Part shown: piece after piece, positions 38,995-46,646 of the stretch
Layout of the letters: every line of letters begins with the position of its first letter
Position numbering within the stretch: the stretch's first letter is position 1
From: Alphaproteobacteria bacterium
GTDB lineage: Bacteria > Pseudomonadota > Alphaproteobacteria > ATCC43930 > CGMCC-115725
Direction: 5' to 3'
NCBI GenBank assembly: GCA_030042035.1
Contig: JASIAN010000138.1
Location: forward strand, 1-46,646
Length of the DNA stretch: 46,646 nucleotides
Notes under the pieces: model-generated
What the model was told of the DNA's origin: nothing
Seen by the model: the letters and a program-made list of their open reading frames with translations, nothing else
Databases searched by the model: none
Made by a program: the position numbers and the translations under genes

Positions 38995-39846
38995 ATGCCG
39001 AACATTCTGATTGCGGAGGGGACGCCGGCCGTCTGGCAGGCCGAGCGCGCGGAGTTCGGCCTTCCCTCCAACTTCTCCCTGTTCGCCGCTTCTGTCCGGC
39101 TGCATCACCCGGGCATCGGCTGTACGCCCCTCAACATCGCCGACGGCGAGGCCTTGCCGTTTGGCACCGGGCTTTCGGACTTCGACGGCGTGATGATCCC
39201 CGGCTCACCGCTGCATATCTACGACCCGACGCCCGAAGTCACGCGGCAGATCGATTTTGCGCGTGCCGCCTTTGCCGCCGGCGTGCCCGTCTGGGGCAGC
39301 TGCTGGGGTCTGCAGCTGGCAACCGTAGCGCTTGGTGGATCGGTCCGGCGCAACCCGCGGGGACGCGAATTGCCGATCGCCCGGGCGATTACCGTCAGCG
39401 ACGCCGGGCGCGACCACCCGCTTCTCGCGTCCCGTCCGCCCGCGTTCGACGCGCTTTGTTCGCACCTCGACGAGATCGAGACGCCGCCGCCGAACTCGCA
39501 GGTTCTGGCCGCCAATGAGGTTTCCACGATTCAGGCGGTCACGGCACAGACCCCGTGGCAGGGCAGCTTTTTCGGCACGCAGTATCACCCCGAGCACACC
39601 CTGGCGGTCTCAGCTGCCCTCATTGAGATGCGAGCCTTGGAGCTGGTCGAAGAGGGTTTCGGTAGCAAGACGTCGGAAATTGTCGCGATCGCCGCCGATT
39701 ATCGCGCCCTCGCTGCAGACCCGAACCGGCGCGACCTCACTTGGCGCTATGGGATTGCGAGCGAGATTATGGACCCGATGCGCCGGACGACCGAGATCGG
39801 CAACTGGCTGCGCACCGTCGTCCTACCTCGTCGCTGCCTGACGTAG
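38995..39846 (+). CDS. Class I glutamine amidotransferase-like protein
   Basis: GVMIPGSPLHIYD, VPVWGSCWGLQLATVALGG (nucleophile Cys), GTQYHPEHTL (His/Glu). Confidence 0.9.
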   Translation: MPNILIAEGTPAVWQAERAEFGLPSNFSLFAASVRLHHPGIGCTPLNIADGEALPFGTGLSDFDGVMIPGSPLHIYDPTPEVTRQIDFARAAFAAGVPVWGSCWGLQLATVALGGSVRRNPRGRELPIARAITVSDAGRDHPLLASRPPAFDALCSHLDEIETPPPNSQVLAANEVSTIQAVTAQTPWQGSFFGTQYHPEHTLAVSAALIEMRALELVEEGFGSKTSEIVAIAADYRALAADPNRRDLTWRYGIASEIMDPMRRTTEIGNWLRTVVLPRRCLT

Positions 39847-40133
39847 ATCGCCAGCCGCGGTCACCGGCAACGTGCCGACGAACCAGTTCAACCGCCGCCG
39901 ACCCGCCTCATCCATGTCGCCATCGACCCGAGATCGGCCGCAATTATCCGGTGGCGCAGTGTGCTCGGCACCACCGTCTCAATACGCGATCTCCGTCGTG
40001 TGGGTGGTATGGAACAACTATTCCTTTGCCTCGATCCGAGGCTTGCCGCGCGGCTATCTTGAAGGGCGCGAACCGGCGGAACGTCAGCACCGACGAGCGG
40101 CATCGTCGCGACTTAGACCCGTTCCATAGGCCC

Positions 40134-41567
40134 TCAGTCTGCGATGCCGGCGGGGCCCGGCGCCATTTCCGAGCGCCGGGCTTGCGCTCTCTCCGGCTCG
40201 AACCCGATCTCACGACCATGGGTCTCGACCGACAGGAAAAGAAAGGCGAAGGTCACCAGGAGCATGCAGAAGGCGAGCAGCAGGAAAGCTGGAAACACCG
40301 CCGCTTCCGTTGCCTCGGGCCTCAGGAGGTTGCCGGTGCCGGCAATCAGCGCCAAGACCAGCGGTCCGGCGATTTTGCCAAACCCGGCGGCGGCGTGGGC
40401 CAGGCCCGAAGCACGTCCGCCCAGCCGGACGCCGTATTGCTCGATCGTGTAGGGCGAAATGTTCGACATGCCGCCTTCAATGAAGAAGGCTGTCGCCGCC
40501 AACAAAACCACGAACAACGGGAACCCGCCGATGACGACGTTGCTGTAGTATCCCGCCAGCGCCAGGCAAACGCCGGCCGGCAGGCTCAGCATCACGCCGA
40601 TCCGGCGGCGCCCGGTCAACGGGGCGACCAAGGCAACGAAGATCCGGCCGATGATCGCGCTGATCGCTACGTAGACGAAGTATTTGGCTGCCTGGGGCAC
40701 CGAGGTATGCAGCGTCAGCGCCACGATCGTCGGTCCCCACAGCGCGTATCCAAAGATCGCCGTCGTCGAGGCGCCCCAGCTCAACAGCGTCTGCCAGAAC
40801 AGGCGGCGATGGGCGTAGAGTTCGTGGAGCGCCGCGCGCGGCGGGGTCGCCGGCAGCACGGTCGGCAGCGGCACCCGGTCAAGCGGCAATCGCAGATATT
40901 GCGCGGCCTCGGCGCGCGCCGCCTCGACGCGTCCCTTCGCCGTCAGCCAGCGCACCGACTCCGGCACGAAACGCCACACCAGAAGCCCGACGAAGAGCGG
41001 TAGAATGCCGAGCATCGCGACGCCGCGCCAGCCGAGCCAGCCCATCAGCGTCGCCGCGCTGGCCGAGGCCAGCAACCCCCCGACAGCGGCGAACTGCACG
41101 AAGAAGCTGGTGATGATGGTGCGCCGCCGGGTCGGCGTCAGCTCGACGATGAGGGTCAGGGCCGGGGTGATCGCCGCGGCGAGACCAAAGCCGACGCCGA
41201 TCCGCAGCACCGCCAGCCAGACATAGGCGCCGGTCGGCAGGAACCCGATCAGTCCGGCATTAATAGCGCAGATGAGGGTGCCCGTGACGGTCTGCGCCCG
41301 ACGGCCAAAGCGATCGGCAAGCCCGCCCCAGAGGAGCGCGCCGAGGACCGCGCCGAGGCCGCTGCCGTAAAGTATCAGTGCGGACTGCCCGTAGGTCAGA
41401 TGCCAGCTCCGGCCGATTGCCGCCAGGATGAACGCAATCAGCGAGAGGTCGAAGAAGTCGAAGACGTAAACCGCTGCCAGCAGGCCGAAAATCATCCAGT
41501 AGCGGCGGTCGAGCGGCGCCTCATCGAACTGCGCCAACAGCCCGCCCGATGCCTCCGCCGCCGCCAT
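40134..41567 (-). CDS. MFS transporter (aromatic acid/metabolite:H+ symporter type)
   Basis: RRYWMIFGLLAAVYVFDFFDLSLIAFILAAIG, WGGLADRFGRRAQTVTGTLI; start MAAAEAS at 41567. Confidence 0.9.
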   Translation of the reverse strand: MAAAEASGGLLAQFDEAPLDRRYWMIFGLLAAVYVFDFFDLSLIAFILAAIGRSWHLTYGQSALILYGSGLGAVLGALLWGGLADRFGRRAQTVTGTLICAINAGLIGFLPTGAYVWLAVLRIGVGFGLAAAITPALTLIVELTPTRRRTIITSFFVQFAAVGGLLASASAATLMGWLGWRGVAMLGILPLFVGLLVWRFVPESVRWLTAKGRVEAARAEAAQYLRLPLDRVPLPTVLPATPPRAALHELYAHRRLFWQTLLSWGASTTAIFGYALWGPTIVALTLHTSVPQAAKYFVYVAISAIIGRIFVALVAPLTGRRRIGVMLSLPAGVCLALAGYYSNVVIGGFPLFVVLLAATAFFIEGGMSNISPYTIEQYGVRLGGRASGLAHAAAGFGKIAGPLVLALIAGTGNLLRPEATEAAVFPAFLLLAFCMLLVTFAFLFLSVETHGREIGFEPERAQARRSEMAPGPAGIAD

Positions 41568-41629
41568 CGTAGGCTCCTGTTCTGGGGAACAACGACAATC
41601 TAGCATACCGTCGCAATCACCGCGCACCC

Positions 41630-41789
41630 TAGTGCACCGAGTCATTCAGATGGTACATGCACTCCACTGTTCGTCATGCCCGGACTTGATCCGGGCATCC
41701 ACGGAAACCGGCACGCCTGCGCGGCTCGGCGTCATGGCCGGGACAAGCCCGGCCATGACGATGAATCTTGGGTCTGTGTCTGAGCACTA
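41630..41789. mobile_element. ~160-bp MITE-like element, copy 2, with perfect 6-bp flanking direct repeat
   Basis: TAGTGC...GCACTA termini; GCACCC at 41624..41629 and at 41790..41795; nearly identical to 8529..8689. Confidence 0.8.
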
Positions 41790-42144
41790 GCACCCTATAG
41801 GGGCTGCGGCCGGCGCGTTGATAGGGTGGTCGGCAGAACTCGTAAACGAGGAAGCCGTCACCGAATTTGCCAACCACGACGCGAGGGATAGCCGAGCGGC
41901 CGGCGAGCCATCGTGGCCGAAGTTTCGGAAGAAACGGCACCCGCTTTCGAAGCTCTGATGGCAGAGAACGGCGGTACGGTTTGCAGATAGCCGAGCGGCC
42001 GCGAGGCGCTCGCCGGCTCGCTGCGCCGCGTTCGGTCAAATCGATATCGGTCCAGTCGGTAAGCCGATTTTCCCTGTTCCACAGGCCTTCGCGATGACGC
42101 AGCAGTTCCCTGTGTTATCCACCATGCGCGCCTGCGGGTTTGCG

Positions 42145-43458
42145 CTATGCCGCCATATGGTCGAGGGTGAACATCTGCGTCGTGTCGTCGTAACCGTATA
42201 ATTCTGCGTAGCGCCCCCAGCCAATCGCGGTGCGCAAGGTGGCATCGGCCTCGCGCTCCGGAAGATGATCTTCCAGCTCGAATTCGAAGCGCGCCCGCGG
42301 CGCCCGATGGTCCTCGCGCTCGTCGAGTATCTGCCGGATATGCGCGGCCAACGGGACAAACCGCAGCAGATGTTCGCGAAACAGGCGCTTACGGTCATCG
42401 GCTCCGCTGTCGGCGAACACTCGCCCCGCCGAGGTTAGCTTGATCGTGCTGTCATGCAGCTCGGCAAATTCCAGCATGTGCAGGGCCGCCGCGATCGGAA
42501 AGAGCTGGTTGACCTCGAGAGCGAGCGGCCGCGCGATCCTGGGCAGCTCAGCCTGGCCGTCAAACGGCGGCGCCGCCAGCGCCTCGGCAAAGCCGCCCAG
42601 CCGATCGGCAGATACCTCCGGCAATTGCGGTACCAGGCCGCGCCGCATTCCGCCTTGCGGCCCAACTGTCTCGGCCATGCGCGACGTGAGGATGGAATAA
42701 ATCTCATCGACGATGGCACGGAAAGCCGCGTCGAGCCGGTTGCGCGGCTGCGCTAACGGCACCTTGATCTCCGCAGCGATATGCCCAGGGTTGGGGGCGA
42801 GAACGAGGATGCGGTCACACATCAACACCGCTTCCTCGATATTATGAGTGACGGTCAGCACTGCCTTGGTCGGCAGCCGGTGACTAGTCCACACATCGAG
42901 AAAGTCGGTGCGCAGCGTTTCTGCCGTTAATACATCGAGGGCGGAGAACGGCTCGTCCATTAACAACAGGATCGGATTGCTGACGAGTGCCCGGGCAAAG
43001 CCCACCCGCTGCCGCATGCCGCCCGACAGTTCGCGCGGGTAGGCCGATTGAAATCCATCAAGGCCGATAACGTCGATCGCCGAGTTAGCCCGCTGGCGGA
43101 CTTGGCTCTCCGGCAGGTCGAGCGCGTCGAGACCAAGCTCGACATTTTCGAGCACTGTCAGCCAGGGATAGAGGGCAAAGGTCTGGAACACGACTGCGAT
43201 GCCCTCTGTCGGGCCGGTCAGCGGCGCCCCGCGATAGGACACAATCCCCGAACGCGGCCGGATCAAGCCGGCGGCGACCCGCAGCAGCGTCGATTTTCCT
43301 GAGCCGGAACGGCCCAAGAGGCCGAGAATCTCGCCCTCCTGTACGCTCACGTCGATATCGGTCAGCACCGGAAAGGGTTCTCCCGACGGCTTCGCGAAAG
43401 TGACGCAGACCCTGCGGATATCGAGCACCGGAGGTGTTGATTCGGTCATGTCGGTCAT
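42145..43458 (-). CDS. ABC transporter ATP-binding protein (nitrate/sulfonate/taurine type) with extra C-terminal domain
   Basis: LLGRSGSGKSTLLR (Walker A), ELSGGMRQRVGFARAL (signature), ILLLMDEPFSALD (Walker B); ~170 aa C-terminal extension. Confidence 0.94.
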   Translation of the reverse strand: MTDMTESTPPVLDIRRVCVTFAKPSGEPFPVLTDIDVSVQEGEILGLLGRSGSGKSTLLRVAAGLIRPRSGIVSYRGAPLTGPTEGIAVVFQTFALYPWLTVLENVELGLDALDLPESQVRQRANSAIDVIGLDGFQSAYPRELSGGMRQRVGFARALVSNPILLLMDEPFSALDVLTAETLRTDFLDVWTSHRLPTKAVLTVTHNIEEAVLMCDRILVLAPNPGHIAAEIKVPLAQPRNRLDAAFRAIVDEIYSILTSRMAETVGPQGGMRRGLVPQLPEVSADRLGGFAEALAAPPFDGQAELPRIARPLALEVNQLFPIAAALHMLEFAELHDSTIKLTSAGRVFADSGADDRKRLFREHLLRFVPLAAHIRQILDEREDHRAPRARFEFELEDHLPEREADATLRTAIGWGRYAELYGYDDTTQMFTLDHMAA

Positions 43459-45192
43459 CTAATCGAGCCGCGTGCGCCGTTCGGCATAGGCATAAAGCGG
43501 GCGCCACAGCAGCCGGTTTGCCGCAATCACCAGCACCGACATCATCGCGACGCCAAGCGCGATGTGCGGGTAGTCGCCCGCGTCTGTCATTTGCGCAATG
43601 TAGGCGCCGAGCCCGCCCGCGGTCAGCTTGGTCGATCCCCAGCTGACGGTTTCAGAGACGATGCTGGCGTTCCATGCGCCGCCGGAGGCGGTGATCGCGC
43701 CGGTGACGAAATAGGGGAAAATGCCGGGGATCATTACGTCCCGCCACCAGCGCCAGCGGCGCACCCGAAAGCTCGCAGCCGCTTCGCGCAAATCGCTTGG
43801 GAAGTTGCTCGCACCGGCAATGACGTTAAACAGGATGTACCATTGGGTCCCGAGGATCATCAGCGGGCACAACCAGATCTCGGGCGCAAGGTGAAATCGC
43901 GTGATTAGAAACACCGCAATCGGGAACAGCAGATTGGCAGGAAAGGCGGCAAGAAACTGGGTCACCGGCTGGACGCGTGCTGTGAACTTCGGCCGCAGGC
44001 CGATCGCAACGCCAATCGGCACCCAAACGACCGAGGCTATCGCCACCAGAAGCGCGACGCGCAGCAATGTCAACGCGCCATTGCGGGCAACGAGCGACAC
44101 ATCCGTCCACGACAGCGCCGAACCGGCAAATCGGGCGATGGCCCCGCCGATGTAGACAAGCGCACCCGCAATAAGCCCAATCCACAGCACGTCGAGGACC
44201 ATTTGCGGCGGCGACCAGTGCGGAACGCTCGATCTCGCAGATAAGCTCATGCGAGCGCGAGATGCGCGCTTCAGCGCGGCTCCGATCGGCGCGCCGATCA
44301 TCTTGTGCAAGTTAGACTGGCGGAACAGGTCAAGTATCCAACTCCTCGACACGACCTGCGCGGCGGTCTGCTCGCTGCGGAACTTGTCGGCCCAGGCCAC
44401 CATCGGCCGAAACAGCAGCTGGTCGTAAAGCAGGATCGCGATGGTCATTGCGAGAATTGCCCAGCCGACCGCGCCGAGATCCCGCTTTTCGATCGCTAAG
44501 GCGACGTAGGAGCCGACGCCCGGCAGCGCCAGGTGCAAATCGCCGACCGCGATTGCCTCCGAGGCGACCACGAAAAACCAGCCGCCCGACATCGACATCA
44601 TCATGTTCCAGACGAGGCCGGGCATCGCGAAGGGCACCTCCAGGCGCCAGAAGCGCTGCCACCCCGACTCCCGAAAGCTGCGGCTTGCCTCGTCGAGATC
44701 GATCGGCACCGTGCGCAGCGACTGATAGAAACTGAACGCCATGTTCCAGGCTTGGCTGGTGAAAATCGCGAAAATTGCCGCCAGCTCCGGCCCCAGCACG
44801 CTGCCCGGAAAGAGCGAGACGAAGAACACGACCGTGAACGACAGATAGCCGAGGATCGGCACCGACTGCAGCACGTCCAGGATCGGGATGAGGATCATCT
44901 CGGCGCGGCGGCTCTTGCCCGCGGGCGTCGCGTACGCAAAGGTGAAGATCAGTGACGCCACCATGGCGGCGAGCATGCGCATGATCGTGCGCAACGTGTA
45001 ATAGGGAAGTGCAGCCGGCGAGAGTGCGATTTCCGGCTGATGTTCGAGCGCGAACGGCGCCGTCATCTCGCGGATTCCGATGCCGATCAGCATCACGACG
45101 CCCAGCACCAGGAGGATGGCGACCGGATCCCGCCAGCCGGGCGGCCGCGGCTGCCAGACCACTCCTCTCAACACTTCGGCATGGTGTTCCAT
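43459..45192 (-). CDS. ABC transporter permease, two fused binding-protein-dependent transport domains
   Basis: Two BPD repeats: DLDEASRSFRESGWQRFWRLEVPFAMPGLVWNMMMS and DLREAAASFRVRRWRWWRDVMIPGIFPYFVTGAITASGGAWNASIVSE. Confidence 0.93.
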   Translation of the reverse strand: MEHHAEVLRGVVWQPRPPGWRDPVAILLVLGVVMLIGIGIREMTAPFALEHQPEIALSPAALPYYTLRTIMRMLAAMVASLIFTFAYATPAGKSRRAEMILIPILDVLQSVPILGYLSFTVVFFVSLFPGSVLGPELAAIFAIFTSQAWNMAFSFYQSLRTVPIDLDEASRSFRESGWQRFWRLEVPFAMPGLVWNMMMSMSGGWFFVVASEAIAVGDLHLALPGVGSYVALAIEKRDLGAVGWAILAMTIAILLYDQLLFRPMVAWADKFRSEQTAAQVVSRSWILDLFRQSNLHKMIGAPIGAALKRASRARMSLSARSSVPHWSPPQMVLDVLWIGLIAGALVYIGGAIARFAGSALSWTDVSLVARNGALTLLRVALLVAIASVVWVPIGVAIGLRPKFTARVQPVTQFLAAFPANLLFPIAVFLITRFHLAPEIWLCPLMILGTQWYILFNVIAGASNFPSDLREAAASFRVRRWRWWRDVMIPGIFPYFVTGAITASGGAWNASIVSETVSWGSTKLTAGGLGAYIAQMTDAGDYPHIALGVAMMSVLVIAANRLLWRPLYAYAERRTRLD

Positions 45193-45245
45193 GTCGGCCC
45201 CAGGTCAGAAGATCGGGATCGCAGCGCAAAAACCGGGGCCTATCC

Positions 45246-45259
45246 TTGATCGGGATCAA
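45246..45259. promoter_or_regulatory. FNR/FixK-type box, perfect consensus
   Basis: TTGAT-CGGG-ATCAA centred ~60 bp upstream of the permease ATG (45192, minus strand). Confidence 0.65.
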
Positions 45260-45304
45260 TACGGCTGACGTATCGTGATGTGCGCCGCGCCTCTCCTACC
45301 TTGC

Positions 45305-45508
45305 TCACCGATTGAGCAGCCACAGGATGACTGACAGGATCGCGCTGACCAGTAGGCACGTCATGATCGGGAAATAGAAGTGGAACCTTCCGCGTTCGAT
45401 GACGATGTCGCCCGGCAGCCGCCCCAGCCCGAGCCTGTGCACCCACGGCCACAACAGCCCGATAACAACCAGCAGGACCCCGACAGCAACGAGCCAACGT
45501 CCAACCAT
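45305..45508 (-). CDS. DUF2905 small membrane protein
   Basis: RWLVAVGVLLVVIGLLWPWVHRLGLGRLPGDIVIERGRFHFYFPIMTCLLVSAILSVILWLL matches the DUF2905 pattern. Confidence 0.92.
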   Translation of the reverse strand: MVGRWLVAVGVLLVVIGLLWPWVHRLGLGRLPGDIVIERGRFHFYFPIMTCLLVSAILSVILWLLNR

Positions 45509-45541
45509 CGCCGCCTTGTCCGCACAACCGTCAACTGAGAT

Positions 45542-45796
45542 TCAGCGTCGCGTGTTCCGTTCGATGCTTCTGAGGTCGTCATGAATCCGGAAAACCACAA
45601 TCAGGATTTCGGAATAAATACGAGCGATGATTGGTCCCAAAATTATAATCGCGATACCACGCGCCGGATCCTCGGCCGCCTCATGGTGGACGATCAGCAT
45701 CGCTCCCGACACCAAACACCCGACCACAACGATCCAAAACAGGATCTGAATCAATACCGGCGTAATCATCGCTTCAAACTGAAGAAAATCTTTCAT
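45542..45796 (-). CDS. DUF4282 membrane protein
   Basis: MKDFLQFEAMITPVLIQILFWIVVVGCLVSGAMLIV...GIAIIILGPIIARIYSEILIVVFRIHDDLRSI; start at 45796. Confidence 0.88.
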   Translation of the reverse strand: MKDFLQFEAMITPVLIQILFWIVVVGCLVSGAMLIVHHEAAEDPARGIAIIILGPIIARIYSEILIVVFRIHDDLRSIERNTRR

Positions 45797-45943
45797 CGAA
45801 CTGTCCCTGTGAATTGTCCTTTCCAAATACCGCGGGCCGGGCAGTATCGCCTGTCGTCTCGACGGTGGCGTGCGGCAACTTTCAACCGAGCGCGAAGGCG
45901 TGACAGATTGCTGTTTAGATAGGCCTGTCGCAGTGATGGCGCG

Positions 45944-45957
45944 TTGATCTGGGTCAA
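45944..45957. promoter_or_regulatory. FNR/FixK-like box, 9/10 match
   Basis: TTGAT-CTGG-GTCAA, ~150 bp upstream of the DUF4282 gene. Confidence 0.4.
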
Positions 45958-46305
45958 TCTGTCGGCATTGGGGAGCACGCGGCCTTTGGCACTGTGGGGA
46001 TCGGGTGGCCCCACCCGGAGGGTGCCCATCGCGAAGTATTCAGACCGCCGCCGCGCTCGTCGCTTGACACGATGCAGCACGCCTCGGCTCTGGGAGTGAC
46101 TCGTCGCTACCAGAAATTGAAACCGGCCTGACGAGGCTGCAATTGCGGGGGTTACACAGGAGTGTTGAACGGACGCTCGGTGCTGCCGTAGGCAACCATC
46201 CGGGTGGCGTCCCCGGTGCCCTCAATTGCCCGGTGGCCGGCCAGGTTCTGCCGACTCACCCCGCGGCGGCGCGCGGAACGAGGCACGTCATACGGGCGAT
46301 GATGG

Positions 46306-46646
46306 CTACCGCCAGGCGTCGATCGAGATCGTCTTTTCATAGCGGGCGCCGAACATTTTCCACGCGCCTTGCGCCTCGCCGCCGGCGACGGCGATGTTGA
46401 TCTCCTGCGGCTCAAACATCTCGATGATCTCGTCGGGCTTCGCTTTGAAGCGGCTCGCATAGGGTTCGACGCCGGCGACCGCGAGCGGCCGCAGCAAGGT
46501 TTGCACCCACTGATCGTCCCAGTATTCGCGCGCCGGCAGCCGCGCATTGGCGGCCATCCATTGGATCAGCGTTTCTTTCGTTTTGAAGCCGCGCTCGGCA
46601 AAGAGCCGCGCGACAATCGGGTCCATGACCAGAAACGGCGGGAAAT
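46306..46646 (-). CDS. Conserved hypothetical protein, C-terminal part only (5' end beyond window)
   Basis: Frame open through the right edge: FPPFLVMDPIVARLFAERGFKTKETLIQWMAANARLP...MFEPQEINIAVAGGEAQGAWKMFGARYEKTISIDAWR*. Confidence 0.7.
   Translation of the reverse strand, partial: FPPFLVMDPIVARLFAERGFKTKETLIQWMAANARLPAREYWDDQWVQTLLRPLAVAGVEPYASRFKAKPDEIIEMFEPQEINIAVAGGEAQGAWKMFGARYEKTISIDAWR

Noticed and set aside
46152-46305. Possible further gene end (…EGTGDATRMVAYGSTERPFNTPV*)
   Set aside because: Short fragment without a recognisable family; could be a remnant but not supportable.

Overview
High-GC window that reads like an alphaproteobacterial chromosome (inferred from gene content; no rRNA or tRNA seen). 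It is mostly ordinary metabolic and transport genes: ubiB (partial), a NUDIX hydrolase, a sulfurtransferase, ftsB, eno, an MFS transporter, a branched-chain-type solute-binding protein, DUF1223, an MBL hydrolase, glnS, DUF433, an amidase with a small coupled ORF, a serine hydrolase, a CaiB/BaiF CoA-transferase, an intradiol dioxygenase with a PAS-like protein, an aminotransferase, kdpFABC with a CBS protein, an iorAB-like molybdenum oxidoreductase, a Tat-type beta-carbonic anhydrase, DUF4239, a cupredoxin and metallophosphoesterase divergent from an ECF sigma/anti-sigma pair, an EmrAB-like efflux pair, a 3-methyladenine glycosylase, a GATase1, a second MFS, and a two-gene ABC importer. The most notable non-coding structure is a ~160-bp element present twice, 33 kb apart. 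It has TAGTGC...GCAYTA ends, twin 9-bp hairpins inside, and at copy 2 a perfect 6-bp flanking direct repeat (GCACCC). It looks like a non-autonomous mobile element, and copy 1 supplies the stop codon of the DUF1223 gene. Other points: FNR/FixK-type boxes at the ABC-importer end, a kdp operon without kdpDE but with a CBS protein and an extra micro-ORF, several ORFs below the supplied track's length cutoff, and two gene remnants (zinc alcohol dehydrogenase and response regulator). I saw no CRISPR array, prophage, transposase or clear defence island. All family calls come from reading motifs; no database search was run.
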